A stretch of DNA of 10,350 nt from Christensenella sp. UBA6406 (GTDB lineage Bacteria; Bacillota; Clostridia; Christensenellales; UBA1242): positions 5,548 to 15,897 of the forward strand of contig DJPS01000007.1 in assembly GCA_002438625.1 (NCBI GenBank). The letters are read 5' to 3'. Numbering within the stretch: the stretch's first letter is position 1; every line of letters starts with the position of its first letter. The notes below the pieces were generated by a model, which had not been told where the DNA came from, searched no databases, and saw nothing but the letters and a program-made list of their open reading frames with translations. Of this stretch, positions 1-6,513 are shown in pieces. A program made the position numbers and the translations under genes.

Positions 1-48
1 GACCCTCTGCTTGTAAGGCAGATGCTCTCCCAACTGAGCTATGCTCCC
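1..48 (-). tRNA. tRNA-Val (anticodon UAC), 5' part, cut by window edge
   Basis: Read on the minus strand from position 48 this gives acceptor arm GGGAGCA, then TA, D-stem GCTC with loop AGTTGGGA and GAGC, A26, and anticodon stem TCTGC/GCAGA around loop CTTACAA. The anticodon at tRNA positions 34-36 is TAC, which reads GUA and so charges valine. The sequence then stops in the variable loop, so the T arm and the 3' acceptor strand lie outside the window. The D-loop and anticodon arm are canonical, so the gene looks functional. The promoter just upstream on the same strand suggests it leads its own transcript, possibly a tRNA cluster to the left of the window. Confidence 0.95.
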
Positions 49-61
49 AAATTACTTTTAT

Positions 62-90
62 ATAATAGCAAATATTTTTACACTTGTCAA
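62..90 (-). promoter_or_regulatory. Sigma-A promoter of the tRNA-Val gene
   Basis: On the minus strand TTGACA (90-85) is followed by a 17-base spacer and TATTAT (67-62). A TGC lies directly before the -10, which makes it an extended -10. The predicted start is near position 55, only a few bases before the tRNA 5' end at 48. A perfect -35, ideal spacing and extended -10 fit a highly expressed stable-RNA gene. Confidence 0.75.
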
Positions 91-349
91 CACTTTTTTC
101 AACTTTTTTCAAAAAATTTTAAATTTTTTTTCTTCGCCTAATTTTTTGGGCTATTTTTGTAGATTACTAACATTAAATTAGTGTGGTGTAAAAACAATTA
201 ATAATTCATTTTAATTGCATATATTTAAAATTTTATAATTGCAAATTGTGCAACATAGTTTAAAAAAAATTTATTTACTAATTATTTATAATGGCAACAA
301 AAATAGTTTGTTATTTATTTAATTTGTTTTAGTTATCTTTATTTTAAAG
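91..349. other. AT-rich non-coding stretch between tRNA-Val and the first protein gene
   Basis: No coding frame with a plausible start and ribosome site is visible. The only structure seen is a weak six-pair hairpin, GCCTAA/TTGGGC (136-151, one G-T pair), followed by a short T run. It has no upstream gene on that strand to terminate and is probably incidental. The rest is oligo-A/T. Confidence 0.5.
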
Positions 350-378
350 TTGACTTAATAAAAATTATATGATAAAAT
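350..378 (+). promoter_or_regulatory. Extended -10 promoter for the four-helix membrane protein
   Basis: TTGACT (350-355), a 17-base spacer and TAAAAT (373-378) are present, with TGA immediately before the -10. Transcription would begin near 385, leaving a leader of about 145 bases before the ATG at 531. The -35 and -10 hexamers are the same as in the fur promoter at 6602. No convincing riboswitch-like fold was seen in the leader, only a small CTTTT/AAAAG hairpin near 410-424. Confidence 0.65.
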
Positions 379-530
379 TTAGTTAATTAAAAATATGTAT
401 ATAATTCAACTTTTAATGGAAAAGTATTTTTGTTGTTATGTTTGAAAGATTTACAATTTTGCTGAATTTAGTACACATATATGATTGTATTTTGGTATAG
501 GCATACATATACATAGAAAGGGAGAGAGTT

Positions 531-1169
531 ATGGAAAAGAATTTAAAGAGTGTTAAGTTGATTGCACAAATATTAAGAATAATTTGCCTTATAGGTTTTA
601 TTTGTTGCATTATCGGGGCTGTTGGTGGACTTATAGGAGCAATAATTGTTGGTGCGTTTTGGGGCGATGAGAATATAAGGAAATTGGTTTTTGATACCAG
701 TGGCGTGGACATATCTTTTAAGGTGGCATTATGTTCTTGCATTTGTGCGACAATCATATGTGCGGTGAGTGCGGTTGTTGTTTGGTTTGCTTATAAGTTA
801 TACGAGGAGATTAAATTAAGCGAAACCCCATTTACTAGAAAGGTGGCGAAAGATATGCTTAATTTGGGCATTATGCATTTAATTATGGCTGTTGGCAGTG
901 CGATTGTGTGTGGGATTATAACGCTTTGCTTTGGTGCAGATGTTGATGTTTCTAATGGCGATATGTTTTTATTTGGATTAATTTATATTGTAATTTCATT
1001 TGTTTTTGCATATGGTGTAGATGTTGTAGAGAATAAACAAGCTCAAAAAGTGGAGTGTGAATGTGGTAAAGATAACAAAGGTGCGTGCGTAAATGTGAGT
1101 AATGGAAGTGAAAATAAGGTAGCAAGCGATGAAGTAAAAGTTGAAGATGTGGCAAAAACAATTAAGTAG
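531..1169 (+). CDS. Four-helix membrane protein, DUF2975-like
   Basis: This is a 212-residue protein of unknown function, predicted to sit in the cytoplasmic membrane. Hydrophobic segments lie at about 13-43, 66-88, 111-133 and 145-165. A short motif between helices 2 and 3, YKLYEEIKLSETPFT (88-102), resembles the loop of DUF2975-type four-helix proteins of Bacillota, in which a 'Y..i....PF' segment precedes the third helix. After the last helix comes a hydrophilic, mostly acidic tail of about 45 residues containing C176, C178 and C186, which is longer than I expect for that family. The start is fixed by AAAGGGAG (517-524) six bases before the ATG. It is a single gene with its own promoter at 350 and terminator at 1258. 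The family match is from memory of the pattern and is moderate; the coding call is firm. Confidence 0.8.
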   Translation: MEKNLKSVKLIAQILRIICLIGFICCIIGAVGGLIGAIIVGAFWGDENIRKLVFDTSGVDISFKVALCSCICATIICAVSAVVVWFAYKLYEEIKLSETPFTRKVAKDMLNLGIMHLIMAVGSAIVCGIITLCFGADVDVSNGDMFLFGLIYIVISFVFAYGVDVVENKQAQKVECECGKDNKGACVNVSNGSENKVASDEVKVEDVAKTIK

Positions 1170-1257
1170 TAAAATATAACAGAACTGCAATGTTGCTATT
1201 ATAAATAATGAAGATAAAAATAAATATTGAATCAACTTAAATTGAATAAAATAAATT

Positions 1258-1287
1258 TGCAACTTAAATAAATAGGTTGCATTTTTT
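1258..1287 (+). terminator. Intrinsic terminator after the four-helix membrane protein
   Basis: TGCAAC (1258-1263) and GTTGCA (1276-1281) form a six-pair stem with a 12-base loop, followed directly by six T (1282-1287). It lies about 90 bases after the stop codon and before the next promoter. Confidence 0.6.
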
Positions 1288-1342
1288 ATTGTGTCTGTTT
1301 TAAGTTTTGGTCGGGTTTTACATAAAAAGTTTAAATTGGGTC

Positions 1343-1371
1343 TTGATTTTGTTGGTTTTGTGTGATATAAT
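1343..1371 (+). promoter_or_regulatory. Extended -10 promoter for the 245-residue unknown protein
   Basis: TTGATT (1343-1348), 17 bases and a perfect TATAAT (1366-1371) preceded by TGA are present. The start would be near 1378, giving a leader of about 70 bases. This also supports the ATG at 1450 as the true start. Confidence 0.75.
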
Positions 1372-1449
1372 TTTAATAGAATATTTTTAAGGCATTATAA
1401 TTTGCATTTTAGTGATTTTTTTGCTTTAATAATAGCAAGGAGAAAAGTA

Positions 1450-2187
1450 ATGGATTTAAGTAAAATAAAAAATGGATATAAGGAATATGATTATGAAATA
1501 AATGCTCTTTTAGGACTAAAAGTGGGAGAAAAATATCTTGTAGTTGATGAAAATAAAGAGCCTTATAAAATTTATTGTGTAGATAAAGATTGTGCAGTGT
1601 ATCAAAGCATTAACGAGCGTGGACAAATGTCTTGCATTAAGAAGAAAGCAAAATGTGCAAACGATTTTATTGTGGAGAGTGTAACAGGGGCAAAGTATAA
1701 GATAAATTTGGATAAAGAAAGCAACACATTATTTGAAACATCAATTAACAAAAACGGAACAACAATGGTTTCAATGAGTTTAATTTGTTACGCAATTTGC
1801 AGTGGTTACGATACTTTAAATAGTGAAACTATTAGAAAACTTAGGAAAAGCGGTGTTGTCGCGACTTTTGATGCATTTATACATAATGAATATGAAGAGG
1901 ATTATTCAATAACCTCACTTGGAAATGATTTCCTTTGTGCAGATTTTCATATGTTAAATACAGATAGCATTGAAAGATTTATCACTAATTCAAATTTAAT
2001 TGAATATAATGATTTTGATGTGTCAACTTTGGTAAAGATAACGCCTATTGATAAAATGAAATTAAAAATGGAAAATGGGCGAGATAGGGCAAAAGAATAC
2101 AAAAAAGGCAAAGAAGTTTGTAAGCAATTTAGAGAAAATGTGCGTACAATGTTAAACGAAGAAGATAAAAGTAAATCTTTTAAATAA
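1450..2187 (+). CDS. Unrecognised soluble 245-residue protein
   Basis: I do not recognise a family. The frame is open from a TTG at 1402, but AAGGAG (1437-1442) lies seven bases before the ATG at 1450, so the protein should begin MDLSKIKNGY. No signal peptide or membrane helix is visible, so it is probably cytoplasmic. The first ~90 residues alternate short hydrophobic stretches with Lys, Asp and Glu and include 'GLKVGEKYLVVDENKEPYKIY' like strands, suggesting a small beta-rich domain. The middle (about 90-190) is mixed. The last ~50 residues are highly charged (KMKLKMENGRDRAKEYKKGK) and probably helical. Eight cysteines are scattered with no metal-site spacing. It has its own promoter and no operon partner, so context gives no clue to its job. 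Confidence 0.8.
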   Translation: MDLSKIKNGYKEYDYEINALLGLKVGEKYLVVDENKEPYKIYCVDKDCAVYQSINERGQMSCIKKKAKCANDFIVESVTGAKYKINLDKESNTLFETSINKNGTTMVSMSLICYAICSGYDTLNSETIRKLRKSGVVATFDAFIHNEYEEDYSITSLGNDFLCADFHMLNTDSIERFITNSNLIEYNDFDVSTLVKITPIDKMKLKMENGRDRAKEYKKGKEVCKQFRENVRTMLNEEDKSKSFK

Positions 2188-2214
2188 AGTAATAAAATTA
2201 AAACAAAAGTGGCT

Positions 2215-2241
2215 AGCAAATTAAATTTTAGAAAATTTGCT
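2215..2241 (+). terminator. Possible hairpin terminator after the 245-residue protein
   Basis: AGCAAATT (2215-2222) and AATTTGCT (2234-2241) form a perfect eight-pair stem with an 11-base loop. It is only about 28 bases past the stop codon, which suits a terminator, but the following sequence is A/T mixed without a proper T run. An alternative inner stem AAATTTT/AAAATTT overlaps it. It may act as a weak terminator or a 3'-end stabiliser. Confidence 0.35.
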
Positions 2242-2249
2242 GAAAATTG

Positions 2250-2278
2250 TTGAAATTTTATAAATAATGTTGTATAAT
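2250..2278 (+). promoter_or_regulatory. Sigma-A promoter for the DUF2188-domain membrane protein
   Basis: TTGAAA (2250-2255), a 17-base spacer and a perfect TATAAT (2273-2278) are present. The start would be near 2285, leaving a leader of about 115 bases that can fold (see 2295-2373). Confidence 0.7.
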
Positions 2279-2294
2279 TTAATTGAATTTATAT

Positions 2295-2373
2295 AAACTA
2301 TGCAATATAAAGACAAAAAACACTCATTCTATGGGTTTTTAGCGGTTGTTTTTAATTCAAATTCGCATAGTTT
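2295..2373 (+). promoter_or_regulatory. Structured leader with terminator-like inner hairpin (candidate attenuator)
   Basis: The outer arms AAACTATGC (2295-2303) and GCATAGTTT (2365-2373) pair perfectly over nine bases. Inside, two pairings compete for the same A-rich strand. In one, CTCAT/ATGGG (2323-2327 with 2331-2335) has a three-base loop, flanking A-T pairs and a five-T run, which looks like a small terminator. In the other, AAAAACA (2316-2322) pairs with TGTTTTT (2347-2353). The element lies between the promoter and the ribosome site at 2387-2393. It matches no riboswitch class I recognise, and its function is inferred from layout only. Confidence 0.4.
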
Positions 2374-2400
2374 TATAAAAATAATTGGGAGGAATAAAAA

Positions 2401-3102
2401 ATGCAGGAATTTTTAGATATGATGGCTGAGTTTTGGTATTTTGCGGTTTTAGCAGTTGTTGCAATTATTGTTATCATTGTTGTGATTGTTGTTGCTTGTG
2501 CAAATAAAGGCAAAAACAAAGATAAAAAAGTTATTGATAATGCTAATGCAAAAATGAATGCAAAAGAAAATGAAGCAAAAGCAAAGCAAAGCGAAAATGA
2601 AGAAAGTAAAGAAGAAAAAGTTGAAAATGGCGAAAGTGCCGATGATGCTAGTGAAGGTGATGAAGGTAATGATTCTAACGAACAAAAGCAAAGCGAAAGC
2701 GATGAAGTAGAAAAGGACAAGAAGGCTCAAACTAAGGCTAAGGCATCTAAATCAACTAAGTCAACTGCTAAAAAGGCAAGCACAGCAAAGGGCGGAGCAA
2801 AGGCAAGTGCGGGCAAGAAAGCAGTAGGAAGTAAAGCTGAAGCAAGTGAAGATAAGGGCGAAGCAAAGGAAGCGGTTGCTACACATAAAGAACCTAAGAA
2901 AGAAAGTTATAGGGTAATTTATGATAAAGTGCAAAAAGATTGGGTTATCAAAAAAGATGGTGCATCAAGGGCAACAAAGAGAGTTGCAACAAAGGAAGAA
3001 GCATTGAAGATTGCTAAGCAATTAAGTGTTTCTCACGATGCAAATGTATCTGTACATAAAAAAGATGGTAAATTTCAAAAGAAAAGTAATGTAAATATGT
3101 AA
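2401..3102 (+). CDS. Membrane-anchored protein with histone-H1-like linker and C-terminal DUF2188-type domain
   Basis: This 233-residue protein has three parts. Residues 11-33 are one very hydrophobic helix (Ile/Val-rich), a membrane anchor with a short N-terminus. Residues 38-105 are low-complexity and strongly charged, with Glu and Asp rising toward 70-105. Residues 106-160 are Ala/Lys/Ser/Gly repeats (KASKSTKSTAKKASTAKGG and similar) that resemble bacterial histone-H1-like tails. Residues 169-228 match the DUF2188 pattern: YRVIYDKVQKDWVIKKDGASRATKR, then ATKEEALKIAKQL, then a beta strand and KDGKFQ. DUF2188 domains are small and of unknown function, and usually occur as short stand-alone proteins. 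The start is fixed by GGGAGGA (2387-2393), seven bases before the ATG. By the positive-inside rule the charged part is probably cytoplasmic, where the basic linker could contact DNA or RNA; this is inference. It has its own promoter and terminator. Confidence 0.85.
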   Translation: MQEFLDMMAEFWYFAVLAVVAIIVIIVVIVVACANKGKNKDKKVIDNANAKMNAKENEAKAKQSENEESKEEKVENGESADDASEGDEGNDSNEQKQSESDEVEKDKKAQTKAKASKSTKSTAKKASTAKGGAKASAGKKAVGSKAEASEDKGEAKEAVATHKEPKKESYRVIYDKVQKDWVIKKDGASRATKRVATKEEALKIAKQLSVSHDANVSVHKKDGKFQKKSNVNM

Positions 3103-3241
3103 TTTAGATTAGTTGCATTATATAATTTAATTAAGAATTAGATAAAGAAGATAAAATGGAAATTTATTATTTGCAACTTTGCAAATTGACATATGCCGAT
3201 TTATAATTTTGTGGTTTTACAAATTTGAAAATTTAATAAAG

Positions 3242-3272
3242 AATGCAAGCATTAATTTGCCTGCATTTTTTT
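3242..3272 (+). terminator. Intrinsic terminator after the DUF2188-domain protein
   Basis: AATGCAAGC (3242-3250) and GCCTGCATT (3259-3267) pair with one mismatch around the loop ATTAATTT, and seven T follow from 3266. It lies about 140 bases after the stop at 3102, so the transcript would have a long A/T-rich 3' end. Confidence 0.6.
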
Positions 3273-3308
3273 GCTTTATTTTTAATTTGTGTTAAATTTC
3301 AAAGCGGA

Positions 3309-3331
3309 ATAATAAATTTGAAATTTATTAT
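3309..3331. repeat. Perfect 11-base inverted repeat between convergent genes
   Basis: ATAATAAATTT (3309-3319), one G, and AAATTTATTAT (3321-3331) form a 23-base perfect dyad. It lies between the convergent ends of the DUF2188 protein gene and the permease gene. Neither side has a proper T run, so it could be a weak two-way terminator stem or a protein site. In DNA this AT-rich it may also be chance. Confidence 0.5.
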
Positions 3332-3333
3332 AT

Positions 3334-3363
3334 GGATAAAATTAATTAATTTAATCCTTTTTT
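3334..3363. terminator. AT-rich dyad with T run at the convergent gene boundary
   Basis: GGAT (3334-3337) and ATCC (3354-3357) enclose the palindrome AAATTAATTAATTT, giving a nearly perfect 24-base dyad followed by six T (3358-3363) on the plus strand. It is closest to the 3' end of the minus-strand permease gene, about 20 bases past its stop. On the minus strand the T run is missing, so its best reading is a plus-strand back-up terminator protecting the importer genes from read-through. Confidence 0.35.
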
Positions 3364-3383
3364 AAAATTAAATTTTATTAAGT

Positions 3384-4277
3384 TCATCTTTTGTTGTTCG
3401 CTGTAACTTTCTTTTCTAAAAGTGCCACTAAAAGGTACATAGCACAAGCAAGAATGCACAAGATTAAAGTGCTTGCCATAACAAGGTCAAGTTTGAACAC
3501 TGTTCCACCATAGACAATAAGATATCCAAGTCCCGCTTTACTTACCAAATATTCGCCCATTATTGTGCCAACCCAAGTTAAGCCCACATTTATTTTAAGT
3601 ATAGAAACAAAGTCAGGCAATGCATTTGGCATAACAAGTTTGGTAAAGATTTGCCATTTATTTGCTTTAATAGATTGCATTAATAAAATTTTATCCTTAT
3701 CACAAGAAAGGAACGCCCCAAGCATTGATAGAGTTGTAACAACGATTGTGATTAAAATTGCCATAACAACTATTGCCTTAGTGCCAACGCCAACCCATAT
3801 GATGATTAGGGGCCCAAGTGCAATTTTAGGTAGAGAGTTTAAAACCACAATATATGGCTCTAAAACTTTACGCACAAGGTCGCTCCACCAAAGCACAACC
3901 GCAACAAGCACGCCTAATGCTGTGGCAAGCACAAAGCCCAAAATTGCCTCGTATAGTGTGGTCCATATATGCACCCACAAACCGCCTGCATTTGCTAGGT
4001 CAATTATGGTCGCAACCATCCTGCTGGGCGAACTTGTGAAAAAGGCATCAATTATGCCAATTTGGGCAAACAACTCCCATAACCCAACAAGGGCAATAAG
4101 CAAGCCAATTTGCAGTGATAAAATTAAAATTTTCCGCCTTTTGCTTTTCTTTAAAAATTGCTTATGTTCGCTAGAATATTGATGAGATTTTATTTTATTA
4201 TGTTGATTATTTTTATTTATATTATTAATGCTTTTAATGCATTCGTTTTTTTTGCTTTCGTTTTTTATATCATTCAT
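3384..4277 (-). CDS. NitT/TauT/SsuC-type ABC importer permease
   Basis: This is the membrane subunit of an ABC importer of the nitrate/taurine/sulfonate type (BPD_transp_1 fold), 297 residues. Hydrophobic helices lie at about 50-72, 108-130, 143-163, 166-190, 222-240 and 265-288. Marks of the clostridial SsuC-like subgroup include LWWSDLVRKVLEPYIVVLNSLPKIALGP (129-156, across the second and third helices), the ATPase-contact loop ending in KANKWQIFTKLVMPNALP (204-221), and GEYLVSKAGLGYLIVYGG (241-258). The substrate cannot be read from this subunit; sulfonates, amino acids or vitamin precursors are all possible. The ATG overlaps the end of the ATPase gene by eight bases (ATGAATGA), so translation is probably coupled. 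Residues 1-45 form an unusual Asn/Lys/Ser-rich, very polar extension before the usual start of this subgroup. No internal ATG would remove it. Confidence 0.92.
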   Translation of the reverse strand: MNDIKNESKKNECIKSINNINKNNQHNKIKSHQYSSEHKQFLKKSKRRKILILSLQIGLLIALVGLWELFAQIGIIDAFFTSSPSRMVATIIDLANAGGLWVHIWTTLYEAILGFVLATALGVLVAVVLWWSDLVRKVLEPYIVVLNSLPKIALGPLIIIWVGVGTKAIVVMAILITIVVTTLSMLGAFLSCDKDKILLMQSIKANKWQIFTKLVMPNALPDFVSILKINVGLTWVGTIMGEYLVSKAGLGYLIVYGGTVFKLDLVMASTLILCILACAMYLLVALLEKKVTANNKR

Positions 4278-5019
4278 TTTCTGTAAGTTCCTTCCAAATT
4301 ATATCAAAATATTTTGCAAATTTCTTATCATCTCGCCGTTTGAATGGGGTTAAGTCCTTGTCAAAATCTAAGCACAAAATCTGCTTTATAACAGCGGGTC
4401 GCTTAGATAATATTATAACCTTATCACTCATTGAAATTGCCTCTTGAATGTCGTGTGTAACTAAAAGGGCAGTTTTATGTTCGGATTTGATTATATTATA
4501 AACATCATCACACACATTTAAGCGTGTTTGAAAGTCTAGGGCGGAAAATGGTTCATCAAGCAATAAAATGTCTGGCTTTAATGCCATTGTCCTTATAAGA
4601 GAAACTCGCTGTCGCATTCCGCCACTAAGTTCGCTAGGGTGCCTATCCATAAATTCACTTATGCCATATTTTGTTGCTAATTCATTAATGTAGTCTATGT
4701 TTTCCTTTGTAACCTTCTTTTGTATTTCAAGCCCTAAGCATATGTTCTTAAATATTGTCCGCCATTCTAACAAATGGTCCTTTTGAAACATATAACCACA
4801 CGCAAATGCATTGTCGCTATGCAAAAGCACTTGCCCGCTAGATGGTTTTAATATTTGCGAAACTAATGATAAAATGGTCGTTTTTCCGCATCCACTTGGA
4901 CCTACGATAGAGATAAATTCGCCTTCTTCTACCGAAAAATCTATGTCTTTTAATGCTAGTGTCTCATTCTTTTCACTATGATAAATTAAACTAACATTCC
5001 TTAATTCTAATATCTTCAT
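4270..5019 (-). CDS. NitT/TauT/SsuB-type ABC importer ATPase
   Basis: This 249-residue cytoplasmic ATPase powers the importer with the overlapping permease. All motifs are intact: Walker A GPSGCGKT (40-47), Q-loop Q79, signature LSGGMRQR (131-138), Walker B ILLLDEP (151-157), D-loop SALD (159-162) and switch H189 in LVTHD. Spacing is that of SsuB/TauB proteins, and the length is normal for the family. The start MKILELRNVS fits the family, but the ribosome site is poor: the only purine run, AAAGGAATAAG on the minus strand, is about a dozen bases away. Its upstream partner, the lipoprotein gene, is 395 bases away behind a terminator, so this gene may have its own promoter or be kept at lower output than the lipoprotein. 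Confidence 0.93.
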   Translation of the reverse strand: MKILELRNVSLIYHSEKNETLALKDIDFSVEEGEFISIVGPSGCGKTTILSLVSQILKPSSGQVLLHSDNAFACGYMFQKDHLLEWRTIFKNICLGLEIQKKVTKENIDYINELATKYGISEFMDRHPSELSGGMRQRVSLIRTMALKPDILLLDEPFSALDFQTRLNVCDDVYNIIKSEHKTALLVTHDIQEAISMSDKVIILSKRPAVIKQILCLDFDKDLTPFKRRDDKKFAKYFDIIWKELTENE

Positions 5020-5101
5020 ATTTTTATTTCTTATTCCTTTGCATTTTTTTAATTTTCACCTATGCAATTAAACTATTTTTTGCTATTTGTTTGTATATTT
5101 C

Positions 5102-5135
5102 AGTATATTAATTAACTTGCCTTTTTGTGCAAGTT
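5102..5135 (-). promoter_or_regulatory. Weak candidate promoter with overlapping hairpin upstream of the ATPase gene
   Basis: On the minus strand TTGCAC (5132-5127) and TATACT (5107-5102) are separated by 19 bases, which is longer than ideal. The -35 lies inside a perfect seven-pair inverted repeat AACTTGC/GCAAGTT (5114-5120, 5129-5135) that lacks a T run on either strand, so it looks more like an operator than a terminator. A promoter is expected here because a terminator lies just upstream, but this one is only a candidate. Confidence 0.25.
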
Positions 5136-5204
5136 TAATGGCACTTAAATAAATGTAGAAAAAATAAAATTTTAATTTTAAAACGAATGGAAAATAAATA
5201 GATA

Positions 5205-5247
5205 TAAAAAAATAAAACGCTAAACAAATTTTATTGCTTAACGCTTT
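5205..5247 (-). terminator. Intrinsic terminator between lipoprotein and ATPase genes
   Basis: Read on the minus strand, AAAGCGTTAA (5247-5238) pairs with TTAGCGTTTT (5223-5214) over ten bases with two G-T pairs. It is followed by a T-rich run, TTTTATTTTTTTA. It is about 170 bases past the lipoprotein stop and about 185 bases before the ATPase start. It should end most lipoprotein transcripts and so uncouple it from the rest of the importer. Confidence 0.6.
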
Positions 5248-5301
5248 AATTAGATTGACTTAATTTGCAAAATTAAATGCAAATTTTAAATGACAATTTG
5301 T

Positions 5302-5411
5302 GCATATATTAATTTGCTTATATGCTAAATGTTTAGTTTAAATATATAATGATAAATTTATGCTATTTAAATTGAAAAATTAAATTAATTTAATTTGATT
5401 TAATTCAATTT
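5302..5411. repeat. Inverted repeats in the 395-base gap after the lipoprotein gene
   Basis: The gap 5020-5414 has no gene. Besides the terminator, it contains GCATATA/TATATGC (5302-5308, 5319-5325; ten-base loop). It also contains a long A/T hairpin just after the lipoprotein stop: AAATTGAA (5369-5376) pairs with TTCAATTT (5404-5411), enclosing a perfect 20-base palindrome at 5377-5396. The latter may protect the 3' end of the lipoprotein mRNA from exonucleases, as seen for some binding-protein genes. AT richness makes such pairing easier to find by chance. Confidence 0.4.
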
Positions 5412-5414
5412 TAT

Positions 5415-6428
5415 TTAGTTAAAATTTTTCATAACCTTATAAGCTATTTCATTATCTACAACTTTATCAAATGCAATCTTTTTATCTAACTCGCCCGCAC
5501 TTATCATAACTGTTTGCAATCTATCAAAAGAATCTTGGCTCATAACTGGCGTGTTGCTCCACGCATCAATCTTCTTATATTGCTCAATCGCTTTCTTTAT
5601 GCTTTCTATGCTCGTATCACTAAAAGATGGCTTCAAACTTTGTGCAACTTCATCAAGTGTGTGGTTCATAATATAATAATATCCTTTCATAACTGCATTT
5701 AAAAACTTCTCGCACTTCTTAGAATTGTTTTTTAGGTAACTAGATTTTGCTGTAAATGCAGTGTATGGAATTTCTCCGCTTTCTTGACCAACAGAGGCAA
5801 CAATGTAGCCCTTGTTATTTTTTTCATAATCACTTGCCGTTGGTTCAAACATTGTGCAATACGAATTTGCCTTGCCTTCAAATGCTGCCGAAACTAAATT
5901 GAATTGCACGTCTAAATTTAAAATTGTGTCAACATCGCTAGATAGGGCAGAACCAGGCTTCAATCCGTTTTGCTTTAAAACATATTCCAAAACCATTGCA
6001 GGAACTCCGCCACGCCTTCCGCCAATTATTTCTTTGCCTTTTAAGTTAGACCACTCAAAGTTTGGTTCTGCTGTGTGGCTCATAAGGAAAGAACCATCTC
6101 GCTTTGTAAGTTGCCCAAACACAACAGGCTCATCTTTCGTGCCTTCCTTAACAACATATATGCTTGCCTCTGGTCCCATTAAACCAATGTCCGCTTCGCC
6201 ACTCACAAGGGCAGTCATAACTTTATCTGCTCCCCCGCCATTTGTAAGTTCAATTTCTATCCCTTTATCTTCAAAATAACCATTATTGATTGCAACATAT
6301 AATGGTGCGTAAAAAATACTGTGCGTAACTTCATTTAACCTTATCTTATTGTCATCGCTTCCGCAACCAACAAGTAAAAATGATAAACTTAAAATCATAG
6401 CACAACAAATCACTGTAAGTTTCTTCAT
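5415..6428 (-). CDS. NitT/TauT/SsuA-type substrate-binding lipoprotein
   Basis: This 337-residue extracellular binding protein feeds the importer encoded downstream. Residues 1-21 form a lipoprotein signal ending in the lipobox LVGC, with C22 as the lipidated residue. The mature part is of the NMT1/SsuA-like type: NEVTHSIFYAPLYVAINNGYF (32-52), then GIEIELTNGGGADKVMTAL (56-74), GEADIGLMGPEASIY (77-91), a LKGKEIIGGRRGGVPAMVLEY segment near 130-150, and a MFEPTASDYEKN segment near 195. This looks like the clostridial group that accompanies SsuC-like permeases of the kind found here. The ligand is not readable from sequence; the label 'sulfonate' in similar annotations is weak. The ribosome site AAGGAG (6439-6434) lies five bases before the ATG. 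Its promoter at 6514-6543 points away from fur. The separate terminator downstream suggests more binding protein is made than transporter. Confidence 0.92.
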   Translation of the reverse strand: MKKLTVICCAMILSLSFLLVGCGSDDNKIRLNEVTHSIFYAPLYVAINNGYFEDKGIEIELTNGGGADKVMTALVSGEADIGLMGPEASIYVVKEGTKDEPVVFGQLTKRDGSFLMSHTAEPNFEWSNLKGKEIIGGRRGGVPAMVLEYVLKQNGLKPGSALSSDVDTILNLDVQFNLVSAAFEGKANSYCTMFEPTASDYEKNNKGYIVASVGQESGEIPYTAFTAKSSYLKNNSKKCEKFLNAVMKGYYYIMNHTLDEVAQSLKPSFSDTSIESIKKAIEQYKKIDAWSNTPVMSQDSFDRLQTVMISAGELDKKIAFDKVVDNEIAYKVMKNFN

Positions 6429-6459
6429 CTTTTCTCCTTTATTTATAAAGTTTGGTTAA

Positions 6460-6505
6460 TAAAGATAAATTTAATAATTTTTATAAATTTTTCAAATTAT
6501 CTTTA
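6460..6505. repeat. Spaced inverted repeat upstream of the lipoprotein gene
   Basis: TAAAGATAA (6460-6468) and TTATCTTTA (6497-6505) are perfect nine-base inverted copies 28 bases apart, within the predicted leader of the lipoprotein gene. They could fold as an mRNA hairpin or be paired protein sites. Confidence 0.4.
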
Positions 6506-6513
6506 TACTTTTT

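Noticed and set aside
413..757. Minus-strand open frame overlapping the promoter region and start of the first membrane protein
   Set aside because: It is antisense to a well-supported gene, has no ribosome site, and has the composition expected of a reverse-frame shadow.
1402..1449. TTG start 16 codons before the 245-residue protein
   Set aside because: A strong AAGGAG is placed for the ATG at 1450, and nothing suitable precedes the TTG.
3174..3191. TTTGCA/TGCAAA hairpin followed by TTGACA, considered as a promoter
   Set aside because: No -10 hexamer lies 16-18 bases downstream, and no gene starts after it on the plus strand.
3565..4182. 205-codon plus-strand frame opposite the permease
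   Set aside because: The permease on the other strand has full family motifs; this frame has no recognisable domain and no ribosome site.
5854..6279. 141-codon plus-strand frame opposite the binding lipoprotein
   Set aside because: It is the shadow of a gene with clear family sequence and signal peptide.
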